In this document: positions 42,293-50,267 of the stretch, one piece after another
Layout: each line of letters begins with the position of its first letter
Numbering within the stretch: position 1 is the first letter of the stretch
Notes under the pieces: model-generated
The model's database searches: none
Seen by the model: only the letters and a program-made list of their open reading frames with translations
Told to the model about the DNA's origin: nothing
Source: Allomuricauda sp. M10
Lineage (GTDB): Bacteria; Bacteroidota; Bacteroidia; Flavobacteriales; Flavobacteriaceae
DNA length: 64,000 nucleotides
NCBI RefSeq assembly: GCF_020782875.1
Contig: NZ_JAJGBN010000001.1
Coordinates: 930,001 to 994,000, forward strand
Direction of reading: 5' to 3'
Translations under genes and position numbers: made by a program

Positions 42293-43154
42293 GTATATAG
42301 CACAAGGGGCGGGATTCCCTGCTGACAACGAATTTTTGATGATGATACAATCCATCATCGGCGAAATCGCACAATTGTCCTCGATTGGAGGCGAAAACTT
42401 CATCCTAAAGGGATGCGAACTGGTAGGCGGAAATGTGTCCGATGGCTGGATGGTTCTTAGAGGCGAGGTCGTCAGGTTCACAGGTGGGCCGTTGGGCGCA
42501 GAGGTGCATATCACGGAACAGGTCGATACCGCAAGCTACTTGGAGGACATCAACCCGGTGGATGGTCAAGGGGATGAAAAGGACGCTTATTTCACCAGAA
42601 CGGCCAGTTTTGGCAATACAGGTGAATCTGTGACCGATTGGGCTGACCTGAAGCGCATAAAGCCATTGATTGAGATTCAGAACGCCATAACACCAGTGGG
42701 GGCCATAGTGATGTGGGCAGGCACCATAGGTTCCATACCAGATGGATGGGCCTTGTGCAACGGTGCCAACGGAACGCCAAACCTTTCGGGAAGGTTCATA
42801 GTTGGATATGATGCAGGGGATTCCGATTATGATGCATTGGGTAAGACAGGCGGCGCAAAGAATGTAGTCTTGACCGAGGCCCAAATGCCGCAGCACAACC
42901 ATCCGGGAAGTACCAATGCTGCTGGTGCGCACACGCATGGATTCCAACTAAGGGAGGATGGGCAAGGCGTAGGTTCTGGGCCATCATTGACCAAGGACAC
43001 AGAGGGCAATGATGAGGGCTATAGGCAATTTGTCACTGCATCATCAGGTTCCCATAGCCACTCTATTTCAACAAACAATAAAGGTGGGAACCAACCCCAC
43101 GAGAACAGGCCACCATACTTTACTTTGGCCTATATACAGTATAAGGGGGTTTAA
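42285..43154 (+). CDS. Tail fibre with phage collar domain
   Basis: 289 residues from the ATG at 42285 (MDKYIAQGAGFPADN). The C-terminal half contains the collar signature GAIVMWAGTIGSIPDGWALCNGANGTPNLSGRFIVGYD and a His-rich iron-binding-like tail (MPQHNHPG, AHTHGF, SHSHS). It is probably receptor-binding. Last gene of the phage, followed by a terminator. Confidence 0.85.
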   Translation: MDKYIAQGAGFPADNEFLMMIQSIIGEIAQLSSIGGENFILKGCELVGGNVSDGWMVLRGEVVRFTGGPLGAEVHITEQVDTASYLEDINPVDGQGDEKDAYFTRTASFGNTGESVTDWADLKRIKPLIEIQNAITPVGAIVMWAGTIGSIPDGWALCNGANGTPNLSGRFIVGYDAGDSDYDALGKTGGAKNVVLTEAQMPQHNHPGSTNAAGAHTHGFQLREDGQGVGSGPSLTKDTEGNDEGYRQFVTASSGSHSHSISTNNKGGNQPHENRPPYFTLAYIQYKGV

Positions 43155-43209
43155 ACCTATTTTAAACACCATTAAAACCTTCCTTTTTGCCATGGAAGTT
43201 TGCCTCTCT

Positions 43210-43243
43210 AAGGGCAGTCCGAAAGGGCTGTCTTTAGTTTTTT
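43210..43243 (+). terminator. Intrinsic terminator at the end of late genes
   Basis: Stem AAGGGCAGTCC / GGGCTGTCTTT (11 pairs with a few G-T pairs) around the loop GAAA, then AGTTTTTTG. It lies between the last phage gene and the right terminal repeat. Confidence 0.75.
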
Positions 43244-43265
43244 GTGTACAATTTGTTTTACTTTT

Positions 43266-43282
43266 ATGTATTATTTGATTTC
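43266..43282 (-). repeat. Right subterminal inverted repeat of the phage
   Basis: Exact reverse complement of the left copy (GAAATCAAATAATACAT read inward). The bases further in (AAAAGTAAAACAAATTG) resemble only loosely those of the left end. Confidence 0.85.
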
Positions 43283-43291
43283 CCGATTATA

Positions 43292-43296
43292 CACAT
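43292..43296. repeat. 5 bp target-site duplication, right copy (CACAT)
   Basis: Follows the last phage base (43291) and is continued by GAGGCGTAAAAG, which is umuC codons 10-13 on the minus strand. Confidence 0.93.
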
Positions 43297-43334
43297 GAGG
43301 CGTAAAAGTTATTGCAGTCTATTAGTGCGTACAT
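43292..43334 (-). pseudogene. umuC: 5' part of umuC, cut off by the prophage
   Basis: ATG at 43334 encodes MYALIDCNNFYASC, the standard start of Y-family UmuC proteins with the first metal-binding Asp6, and then enters phage DNA. Read through the junction, translation stops after one more codon (GTA TAA). With the piece at 3834-5055 it gives a 419-residue polymerase without any missing base. It starts 62 bases after the SRAP gene stop. Confidence 0.93.
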
Positions 43335-43396
43335 GGAGTTGGAATTAATCCCAAAATTAGGAAATAATCCAATATCCATAAATGGCTGTTGATAAC

Positions 43397-44110
43397 TTAG
43401 AAAAGGGTCTGTAACTCTGGATAGTCCACCCTGTCAATGGCAATACTGTTGTTGGTGTCTATTCCCCGCTTGTAAAGATCCCGTGAAACTGGATAGGCTT
43501 CTATTTCTTTTGTGGTAAAGCCCACTTTCATAAGTTCCTTTATCCCCAGCTCGTGGAGGTCGGGCGAAAGCCAATCATTTTCCCAATGCTCGTCCAATAC
43601 CAACGGTTGCCTTTTCTTCTGGTTGTGTATGAACTCAAATTGTTCATTGGCCGGCATAGTCAATATGGTGCAGCTATAAAGGTCTTCGTCAAGTTCAGAA
43701 TAGATCCCGGCAAAGGCGAACAGGGCATCGTCAAAGTAATGGCAAAAGTATGGATAGGATATGTTGTTATGGAAATGCGGCTCGAAGAGGCCATCCGCTA
43801 TGATAAGGCACCGTTTGTCGTGGATGGAATGTTTGAAGGTGTTGGAGGTGAAAACCGTTTCGCTCCGGGCGTTCAACGTGTTGTACTGCTTTAGGAAGCC
43901 GTCTGGGTCATCCATACCGAAAGGAGGGACATAGCCCCACATTGCTGGCAGGATCTCGTCAGGGGAATCCATGGGGATGATGTAAAGGTTGCCATGGGTA
44001 AAGCCGTTGAGGTGGTGGTAGGGGGTGAACTCAATTTGATCTTGAACTTCGGCCCCAAATCTTTTTTCCAACTCTTCGGGCTTCTTTCTAAGGGAGGTCG
44101 AGAAGCACAT
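43397..44110 (-). CDS. yedK: SOS response-associated (SRAP/HMCES-type) peptidase
   Basis: 237 residues. Catalytic Cys2 is exposed after Met removal (MCFSTSLRKK). The conserved Asn80 (NARSETVF), Glu110 (ADGLFEPH) and His162 (IHNQKKRQPLVL) complete the active site. The enzyme forms a thiazolidine crosslink to abasic sites in single-stranded DNA and protects them. First gene of the yedK-umuC-umuD operon; the prophage now separates it from umuD. Confidence 0.92.
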   Translation of the reverse strand: MCFSTSLRKKPEELEKRFGAEVQDQIEFTPYHHLNGFTHGNLYIIPMDSPDEILPAMWGYVPPFGMDDPDGFLKQYNTLNARSETVFTSNTFKHSIHDKRCLIIADGLFEPHFHNNISYPYFCHYFDDALFAFAGIYSELDEDLYSCTILTMPANEQFEFIHNQKKRQPLVLDEHWENDWLSPDLHELGIKELMKVGFTTKEIEAYPVSRDLYKRGIDTNNSIAIDRVDYPELQTLF

Positions 44111-44233
44111 AAAAGTATAGTTTGTCGGTGACCTAAAGATAACGAATTACAGCGTTTTTGGGGAGGTTTCTTTTTCGGGTGGCTGTCTTGACCGTGTCGG
44201 GGTAAATTGATTGTTCAGGACGCTGTATTACGC

Positions 44234-44482
44234 TTACGTATTCCATATTGGGTTTGTTTGTGGAGGCAATTTTAATATATCGTAGTTGGAATAACCAAAT
44301 ATTTTAAGTTCTTTACCTGTGCCGACACGATATCCGTTATTATCATAGTCAACAATTTCAATTACCACATTGTCATCTACTACAGCTTTTACACTTGCTA
44401 GAATTTTGGATGACACTAAACCAATATATATAGTATCACCTTGTTTTAATGTTAGCTTTTTCTTTTTAAAGACTTGATCCAT
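44234..44482 (-). CDS. Small hypothetical protein
   Basis: 82 residues, beta-rich with KKKKLTLKQGDTIYIGLVSSKILASV at the start, suggestive of a small SH3-like barrel. It lies upstream of the SOS operon on the same strand, 123 bases away. Unknown function. Confidence 0.5.
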   Translation of the reverse strand: MDQVFKKKKLTLKQGDTIYIGLVSSKILASVKAVVDDNVVIEIVDYDNNGYRVGTGKELKIFGYSNYDILKLPPQTNPIWNT

Positions 44483-44689
44483 TTTCTTCTGTTTTAGTTT
44501 ACCTCCAAGATACTCAATCCCATAATACCACTATTACGGATTCCCGTAAAAAAATGGGGTCGGGGTGGGGGCATGGTTGGGCGATATGTATATATATAGC
44601 ACTTAATGTCACCCTGCGCAATTTTGTATTGTGTTGAAAGCGTGTTTGTTACTGTTTTGTGGTGTTTTTGGTGGAAAACGCCCAAAATG

Positions 44690-44890
44690 GAGTGGAACGG
44701 AGTGAAGTGCAGCCGTTAGGCGAAACGCAACGAAGCGGAACGGAATGGGCGTTGATCAGTTTTATTCCACCACTTTTTTCAAGGTCCGGTCTCTCTCTTT
44801 ATACCCTATTCTACCATTGGCCAAGCAGACGAACGGAACGGAATGGGAACGGAGCGGAGCGAAGTGGGAATGAAGTGCAGTGAAGGCAGC
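44690..44890 (+). repeat. Degenerate purine-rich short tandem repeats
   Basis: Two clusters of 8-12 base units such as GGAACGGA, AACGAAGCGG and GGAGCGGAGCGAAGTGG, separated by about 80 bases of pyrimidine-rich sequence. The units resemble repeats seen in mobile elements of Bacteroidota; role unknown. Confidence 0.6.
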
Positions 44891-45135
44891 GACCCCTCCC
44901 AGTGGAATTGGGGACTTGGAGCCGTCAGGCGGAAAGGACACTGTGGAACGACCAGGAGGGGGACAAAACAATGAACTAAAAAAGGGTATAGCCATTGCTT
45001 ACTCGGACGCAGAGCCGTTTGCCGTGATTGGGTTGGATGGTCTCTGGCTCCGCCACCTGCATCCCACTTGATGATATAGAAAACTTCTATCAAAACTATA
45101 GCTCCCATAGATTAAACTCATGATTACTATAGGAA

Positions 45136-45175
45136 ATAACCAATTTGGATTGGTTATACATAGTGATTATATTTG
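45136..45175 (+). promoter_or_regulatory. Promoter and palindromic operator of the second element
   Basis: TTTG at 45144-45147 and TATATTTG at 45168-45175, 20 bases apart, match the Bacteroidota TTTG/TAnnTTTG promoter. The TTTG box is the centre of a perfect inverted repeat ATAACCAA-6-TTGGTTAT (45136-45157), so a repressor bound there would block the promoter. The gene starts 31 bases after the -7 box. Confidence 0.7.
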
Positions 45176-45206
45176 TAAACACAAAAAAAATTAACTAATA
45201 TTTAAC

Positions 45207-46088
45207 ATGGAAAAGTGGTGGGTGCTTAGCCCAGAAGAAGAAATCGTCTTGCAGGCGAAACTAAGGGAAGTCTCAGAAAAGTATAGGGATCATCGTAGGA
45301 ACCATAGGAAAAGGATCAAATCACATGAGATGGTAGTTGAAGAGATTGGCGAGCGTATTAAGGGCTTCTATGCAGGTAAGGAGACCGTTAGGATAGAAAA
45401 CCTGTCATCCGACTTAAGAGTGAACTGGGCCGCGGCGTTCGATGGGGTTGGTGTCCTACCTGTAAAGGTTACTATCCACAAGCAAAGGAAGACGGTGATA
45501 AATTACGGTTCCCTTCCCTTCCGTATGGATAACTTGGAGGAAGTTACTTCACGACTGTACCACCAGTTCAACGGCGAACCCTTGATTAAAGGCAGTTTTG
45601 AAGTTATGCAGGTCAAGGTTCCCAAACATCAGAAGGGCTATTACCATATACTTCCCATGTTGAAGCGGACGGGCCTACAGCTCCGATACCTTAACCCTGA
45701 TATTACTTTAAATGAACTGGATGACTACCTATCCCACCTAATGTCTTGTTATGCACTTTACTTGCCCGCTGAGTGGCATGTACACAAAACCCATTTATTG
45801 ACAGAGGTAATGCAGATACCTTTTGGCGAAATAGAGCCTATGACCACCAAGATCAATACACTGTGGAACCCTGATTATGATTTGACCGTTTCGGAAAGGA
45901 GGTCGATACTCCTAGAGTTAAGGCAGAAGGCCAAGGGCAACAAAACACTTCAAGACCTTCAACAACTTTATATAACTATGGAAGGCCCGACCCAAAAACA
46001 AATGGCAGAAGTAAGCGGAAAAAATATAAGAACCATTAAACGGTACTGGGGCCAAATCGTGGAAAACCAAACACTTCTAGCGGCATAA
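45207..46088 (+). CDS. HTH protein, first gene of the second element
   Basis: 293 residues. The N-terminal half is charged (REVSEKYRDHRRNHRKRIKSHEM). The C-terminus PTQKQMAEVSGKNIRTIKRYWGQI is a clear helix-turn-helix. It may be an initiator or regulator. Its own promoter contains a palindrome it could bind. No family recognised for the N-terminal 250 residues. Confidence 0.6.
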   Translation: MEKWWVLSPEEEIVLQAKLREVSEKYRDHRRNHRKRIKSHEMVVEEIGERIKGFYAGKETVRIENLSSDLRVNWAAAFDGVGVLPVKVTIHKQRKTVINYGSLPFRMDNLEEVTSRLYHQFNGEPLIKGSFEVMQVKVPKHQKGYYHILPMLKRTGLQLRYLNPDITLNELDDYLSHLMSCYALYLPAEWHVHKTHLLTEVMQIPFGEIEPMTTKINTLWNPDYDLTVSERRSILLELRQKAKGNKTLQDLQQLYITMEGPTQKQMAEVSGKNIRTIKRYWGQIVENQTLLAA

Positions 46089-46300
46089 TGGATAGTGAAC
46101 CCCTCGACCTTTCGAATTGGGATGACTGGTTCTATATATTGGCCAAGTTCCCAAAAAGGCTACCACTTAAAAGAAGGCTGAACATACCACTCCCCATCAG
46201 ACCCATCCCTACCGAACAAAGACTGAAAATAATAGACCTGATAAGATCATCAGATTTGGTGATTGGGGTCGATGCCAAATTACTAACTAACCAAAAATAA
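46088..46300 (+). CDS. Small hypothetical protein (70 aa)
   Basis: 70 residues with Trp-rich start (MDSEPLDLSNWDDWFYILAKFPKRLPLKRR), overlapping the preceding stop by one base (TAATG). Unknown family. Confidence 0.5.
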   Translation: MDSEPLDLSNWDDWFYILAKFPKRLPLKRRLNIPLPIRPIPTEQRLKIIDLIRSSDLVIGVDAKLLTNQK

Positions 46301-46301
46301 A

Positions 46302-46811
46302 ATGATTGACTACACGCAGACCAACACACTAAAGAAAGGAACCATAGGAGAAAAGCTTTGCAAAGAATGGCTTGAGAGCGAACATGGTTACGCCGTATTC
46401 AGCACGGACACCAAATGTCCACATGACATCGACCTCATAGCAACCAAGAAAGGTGAGGATTATATTTTTTGCGAGGTGAAGACGAAATGCGCCCGCGAGC
46501 ATTACCCTGACACGGGCTTTGATAAAAACGATTTCGACCATTATGTGCAGCTTTCCGAAAAGCACAATGTAAAGATCTTCCTGTTTTTCACGGATGAATG
46601 TGGGTGCACCATTTATGGCCAATGGCTATCCGAACTTCAAAAAGAAGTAACAATTACCCATGGTCACAAAACTCTGTCCTATCCTTGGTTCCAGTCATCA
46701 AGTTGGGGAGATATAGTTTACTTCCCCATGGAGGCCATGAAGACCATAACCGATATTGAGGAAGAAACCTGTTTCGAACTACAACAGCTTACCAAATCTA
46801 ACTATCACTAA
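46302..46811 (+). CDS. PD-(D/E)XK nuclease-like protein
   Basis: 169 residues. GTIGEKLCKEWLES helix, then PHDIDLIATKK (Asp44) and FCEVKTK (Glu58, Lys60) give the D-ExK core of the restriction-endonuclease/Holliday-resolvase superfamily. This could be a phage resolvase, a terminase-associated or a host-DNA degrading nuclease. Intact motif; substrate unknown. Confidence 0.7.
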   Translation: MIDYTQTNTLKKGTIGEKLCKEWLESEHGYAVFSTDTKCPHDIDLIATKKGEDYIFCEVKTKCAREHYPDTGFDKNDFDHYVQLSEKHNVKIFLFFTDECGCTIYGQWLSELQKEVTITHGHKTLSYPWFQSSSWGDIVYFPMEAMKTITDIEEETCFELQQLTKSNYH

Positions 46812-46814
46812 ACA

Positions 46815-47249
46815 ATGACCGACCTAATCAAAAAAATTGCCGCAAAGTTCCCCAAGACCTACAGGGAAGACATAGAGCAGGAGCTTTTCATTGAGTCTTG
46901 CGAATGTGAAAAACGCTTTGACCCCACAAGAGGGACCACTTTATTCTCCTTTTGCTATCCCTCACTCTTTTACAAGGCCTTGCACTGGGTAGAGGAGCAA
47001 AGGAACTATTTGGCCGTTGGGGATGAATCTTATAGGCTTGACCGTCCCGAAACTACGGAACAGGATATGGACCCCGTTGCACGGTGGAAGAAACTTGACC
47101 CAGTGGAACAATTGATTTACCGTCTCAAACATTGGCGGGGGATGTCATTGGAGGAAATCGTACAAGAGTTTTCCGATGTCATAGGTATAAAGTCCCGCAA
47201 GACATTGTCCAAAAAGCTTATCCAAATCAACCAAAAACTGGACCTATGA
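46815..47249 (+). CDS. Sigma-70-like transcription factor (truncated type)
   Basis: 144 residues. YREDIEQELFIESCECEKRFDPTRGTTLFSFCYPSLFYKALHWVEEQ resembles sigma region 2 (DxxQE.fi...... FdP.rg..F.sy...). LSLEEIVQEF near the end resembles region 4. In this position it would drive late structural genes. The match is partial. Confidence 0.65.
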   Translation: MTDLIKKIAAKFPKTYREDIEQELFIESCECEKRFDPTRGTTLFSFCYPSLFYKALHWVEEQRNYLAVGDESYRLDRPETTEQDMDPVARWKKLDPVEQLIYRLKHWRGMSLEEIVQEFSDVIGIKSRKTLSKKLIQINQKLDL

Positions 47250-47389
47250 CCACAAGCAAACAGTATTATATAGCAATTGCCATTTTATTCTTGGGTGTCT
47301 ATGTAAACCATTGGTTTTTCACCGTTCCCTTTGTCTTGATAGGGTTGGGGTGGTTTATTTCGGTTGTGAGGGTACTTTTCAAAAAGTAA
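47246..47389 (+). CDS. Small two-helix membrane protein (47 aa)
   Basis: 47 residues (MTTSKQYYIAIAIL... ending VRVLFKK) overlapping the sigma-like stop by four bases. Two short hydrophobic stretches form a helical hairpin. It is followed by a 106-base gap before the protease. Confidence 0.55.
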   Translation: MTTSKQYYIAIAILFLGVYVNHWFFTVPFVLIGLGWFISVVRVLFKK

Positions 47390-47495
47390 CTTATTACCCA
47401 TTCCTTCCCATTTTTCCGCATATAACTATGCAACCCTTTCCTATGTAGTTGGGGGTAGGTTTTCCCATAATTTTCCTGCCCCCTTCCTTTTTAGA

Positions 47496-48692
47496 ATGAA
47501 CAAAGCAACCATTTACATCTCTGGAGTTATCGGGCATGATACGACCCTATTGGATGTCATCCGCCAGTTTAAGTCCTACAAGGAAGCCGATGAGGTAGAG
47601 GTTTTGATCAACAGCCCAGGCGGGAACGTTGACCAAGGCCAAAGTATTTATTCATACCTCAGAAACCTTGGTCTTCCCATTACCACATTTGCAGAGAAAG
47701 CCTATTCGATAGCAGCTTCAATTTTCATGGCTGGTGACAGGCGGATTGTAAAAGAAGGTGAGAAGGTATTAATGGCCCATATGCCATTTGCCGATAAAGT
47801 GAGCGGTGGAAGTTCGGTACTTGAAGCGTACAGCAAACAGCTAAAGGAGATTGAAAAGAGCTTTGTGGACTTCTACAGCATCTATCTGGAACTAGACAAG
47901 AACACTATAAGGAACCTTTTGGAATCCGAAATCTTCCTTTCCTCAAAGGAGGCCATTGAATTGGGTTTTGCACACGAGGAAACGGCCCCACTAAAGGCGG
48001 TGGCCTTCTACGAAACCGAAAAAACAGTAAAAAACAATATGACCATAACAGATACACTGGCAGCCATTGCCAAAAAACTGAACATAAAAACAGATGCCCA
48101 AATAGTCGCTTTGGTAATCCAAGACGTGGCAGGCGTCGAAATCAATTTCCCTGACCTAGCCGATAGTGATAAACCAGAAGTTGGAAGCAAAGGCGAGATT
48201 GACGGTAGCCCTGCAAGCGGAGAGTTTGTAATGTCCGAAGGTGAAACCTACATATTCGAAGCGGGGGAGCTTATCGAGATCAAAGAACCCGTGACCGAGG
48301 AAGAAATTGTTGCCGAGGCCCAGATTGCCGAAGTCTCAAAATGGGAGTTCTCAATTGTCGAAGAAGCATTTGAACTGGGAACACAACTGCACTATAAACC
48401 TGAAGAAGGCGAAGACCCTGTTACGGTCCAAGCTGGGGAATATGAGTTGGAGGATGGCCGCAAGGTATTGACAGATTCCGACGGTATTATCAGATTCATC
48501 AAAGAAAAAGAAGGTGAAGAGGCACCAAGTCAAATTGATGCCCTCATGGAGAAAGTCGAAGCCCTCTACGGTAAAAAACTTGCAGACCAAGAGGCCGAGA
48601 TAGTGGCTTTGAAAAAACTTATCGGGACCGCCGATATTGAAATTACCGAACAGGTACAACAAAAAACAAAAACAGCTAATTACTTAAGATAA
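47496..48692 (+). CDS. ClpP-like capsid maturation protease with scaffold tail
   Basis: 398 residues. ClpP-type fold with the SPGG loop (40-43), Ser75 (YSIAASIFMAG) and His95 (VLMAHMPF). From ~195 on an acidic, low-complexity and coiled tail serves as scaffold. It matures the prohead; it is only distantly like the protease of the Mu-like phage, with no visible recent duplication. Confidence 0.85.
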   Translation: MNKATIYISGVIGHDTTLLDVIRQFKSYKEADEVEVLINSPGGNVDQGQSIYSYLRNLGLPITTFAEKAYSIAASIFMAGDRRIVKEGEKVLMAHMPFADKVSGGSSVLEAYSKQLKEIEKSFVDFYSIYLELDKNTIRNLLESEIFLSSKEAIELGFAHEETAPLKAVAFYETEKTVKNNMTITDTLAAIAKKLNIKTDAQIVALVIQDVAGVEINFPDLADSDKPEVGSKGEIDGSPASGEFVMSEGETYIFEAGELIEIKEPVTEEEIVAEAQIAEVSKWEFSIVEEAFELGTQLHYKPEEGEDPVTVQAGEYELEDGRKVLTDSDGIIRFIKEKEGEEAPSQIDALMEKVEALYGKKLADQEAEIVALKKLIGTADIEITEQVQQKTKTANYLR

Positions 48693-48694
48693 AA

Positions 48695-49612
48695 ATGAGT
48701 TATAACGTATCATCATTCAACGATTATATAGGCCGTGAGGCCAAGCCCTTGACCAAAGCCCTTTTCATGGGCGACAATACAGCCCTATTCTCTAGGGTAA
48801 TGACCAACGTTAAAGGGTCTGTTTCCGTTCCCCATATCGGTGGGGAGGCAACCCTTCAAAAAGGAACCTGTCCAGCTTCCTCTGGAACTACCCCTATAAC
48901 TGAAGTTATTCTTGCAGTTACCCCTTTGGTCTTCCAAGAGGAGATTTGTAGCGACGACCTACAGGATAAATTCCCAAATACTGTGTTGATGGCAGGAAGC
49001 CATACAGAAGGCGACCAACCAAAGGAATTTGAAGAAATCTATATCGACCAAAAGGTGTCTTCTATAGGCAAGACCTTGGCCATGACCTACTGGCAGGGAG
49101 ACGTTTCAACTGGTTCCTATCAGTTGTTCGACGGTTTCATCAAGAAAATCGATGCGGGAAGCCCTATTGACGGTAACACATCTACAGCGACCACATTGAC
49201 CAAGGCGAATGTTTTGGGATTGGTCGAGGATATGATCACAGAGGCACCTGTTGATGTTCAAGAATCCGACAGGTTTGTGGTCTATGTAGGGATTGACACT
49301 TTCAAAAAGTATATCAGCGCATTGAAGGCAGCCAATCTTTACCACTTTGACCCAGCCAACAAAAAGAACGTCTACCCAATTGAGGAATTCAACGCCACTT
49401 TGGTAGGTGTTAGGGGATTGAACGGAACCAACAGGATGTTTGCCGGAGATGCCTCAAACTTCATTTTGGGCAATGACCTGCCAGAGGATGAGAACGTGAT
49501 GAAGGTCATCTATGACGAGCCTAGCGATAAAACCGTGTTCCGTAGTAAGATGAAGGCGGGTACTACCATGGCCAACATTGATGAGATAGTTGAATTTACC
49601 CTTTCTGCCTAA
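48695..49612 (+). CDS. Major capsid protein, second element
   Basis: 305 residues starting MSYNVSSFNDYIGREAKPLTKALFMGDN. HK97-like by position after the protease and by the LVFQEEICSDDLQDKFP... and FVVYVGIDTFKKYISALKAANLYHF strands (P-domain/A-domain style). No hydrophobic leader, unlike the capsid of the Mu-like phage. Confidence 0.8.
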   Translation: MSYNVSSFNDYIGREAKPLTKALFMGDNTALFSRVMTNVKGSVSVPHIGGEATLQKGTCPASSGTTPITEVILAVTPLVFQEEICSDDLQDKFPNTVLMAGSHTEGDQPKEFEEIYIDQKVSSIGKTLAMTYWQGDVSTGSYQLFDGFIKKIDAGSPIDGNTSTATTLTKANVLGLVEDMITEAPVDVQESDRFVVYVGIDTFKKYISALKAANLYHFDPANKKNVYPIEEFNATLVGVRGLNGTNRMFAGDASNFILGNDLPEDENVMKVIYDEPSDKTVFRSKMKAGTTMANIDEIVEFTLSA

Positions 49613-49631
49613 CCCTTAACCTACTTAGAAA

Positions 49632-50204
49632 ATGGCATGTACCAGTAAATTGACCACCGACCTTTTAAATGATTGCGCCACCGTCCCAAAAACGGGTTTG
49701 GCCGCAAGTTCAAAGGCGGTCCTGATCAATCAGGAAGATATAGACCTTACCAGTTCAACATCAACTGGGGCACAGATTACCGATTTGGTGCTCAACAGTG
49801 GTACAACTGGTTATAAGTTGGAGTACGTCAAACAACTTGCTTCGACCAATTCCGAGTATGCACCTTCCACAGATGCAGTAAGTGGCTTTAAACACAACTT
49901 CCTAGGCCGTCTACTTGTTGCAACAAACGATAATGCCGAGAGGTCACAAGAGCTGGCCAATGGCAGATATGTTGTTGTGGTTGCTACCCCATATGGTGGT
50001 GAGGATAAGTATAAGGTCTATGGATGGGAGAACGGTTTGGAAGCCTCCGAGATGATCTACAATGTGGATGAGAACAGTGGGGCAATAACCTTTACCCTGA
50101 CCACTCCAGAGAATGCCGTGGAGCCATATTTATATATGACCTTCTACGAAACTGATGACGCGACCAGCAAAACGGCCTTTGACAGCCTTTTTGCCTCTGT
50201 ATAA
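49632..50204 (+). CDS. Tail tube or head-decoration protein
   Basis: 190 residues, beta-rich with repeated Thr/Ser and a C-terminal segment (ENAVEPYLYMTFYETDDATSKTAFDSLFASV). Followed by a strong terminator. Abundant structural protein by position; the choice between tail tube and decoration protein is open. Confidence 0.55.
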   Translation: MACTSKLTTDLLNDCATVPKTGLAASSKAVLINQEDIDLTSSTSTGAQITDLVLNSGTTGYKLEYVKQLASTNSEYAPSTDAVSGFKHNFLGRLLVATNDNAERSQELANGRYVVVVATPYGGEDKYKVYGWENGLEASEMIYNVDENSGAITFTLTTPENAVEPYLYMTFYETDDATSKTAFDSLFASV

Positions 50205-50232
50205 TTTTTGGTTTTTTATAGTTATTGATTGG

Positions 50233-50264
50233 GGCAGGCGGGTTTTTCCTGTCTGCCTTTTTTT
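50233..50264 (+). terminator. Terminator between capsid block and portal block
   Basis: GGCAGGCGGG (50233-50242) and CCTGTCTGCC (50248-50257) form a 10 bp stem with two G-T pairs and a TTTTT loop, followed by seven T. It separates highly expressed head genes from the next operon. Confidence 0.85.
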
Positions 50265-50267
50265 ATT

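Larger units (their letters stand above)
5056..43291. mobile_element. Mu-like transposable myophage inserted in umuC
   Basis: 38,236 bp, close to the 37 kb of phage Mu. The ends are fixed by the 5 bp target duplication and by the inverted repeat GAAATCAAATAATACAT at 5064-5080 and 43266-43282. Gene content follows Mu: leftward repressor, ner-like HTH, transposase A and ATPase B homologues, DUF3164 and GemA-like early genes, DUF1804 small and large terminase, DUF935 portal, gpF and gpG homologues, protease/scaffold, capsid, sheath, tube, tape measure, gp45/46/47-type baseplate and collar fibre. All morphogenesis modules are present without obvious frameshifts, so the phage may be functional. 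A deviation from Mu is that terS through gpG lie on the minus strand. Another is that the fibre region carries four genes with signal peptides. Confidence 0.93.
44483..45206. other. Noncoding region with purine-rich repeats and long hairpin
   Basis: 724 bases with no credible gene. It contains two blocks (44690-44750 and 44830-44890) of degenerate GGAACGGA / GAAGCGGAACGG / GGAGCGAAGTGG units. A bipartite inverted repeat has TGGTGGAA (44669-44676) with TTCCACCA (44765-44772) and AACGCCCA (44677-44684) with TGGGCGTT (44746-44753). It ends with the promoter of the next gene. Open frames here are low-complexity shadows. Confidence 0.6.

Noticed and set aside
44659..45071. Two ORFs of 74 and 63 residues in the purine-rich region
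   Set aside because: They are direct readings of the repeat units (Arg/Gly/Asn/Glu runs) and look non-coding.
23678..48692. Recent duplication of the capsid protease between the two phages
   Set aside because: The two ClpP-type proteases share only the general fold motifs; surrounding genes (portal, terminase, capsid) are of different families.
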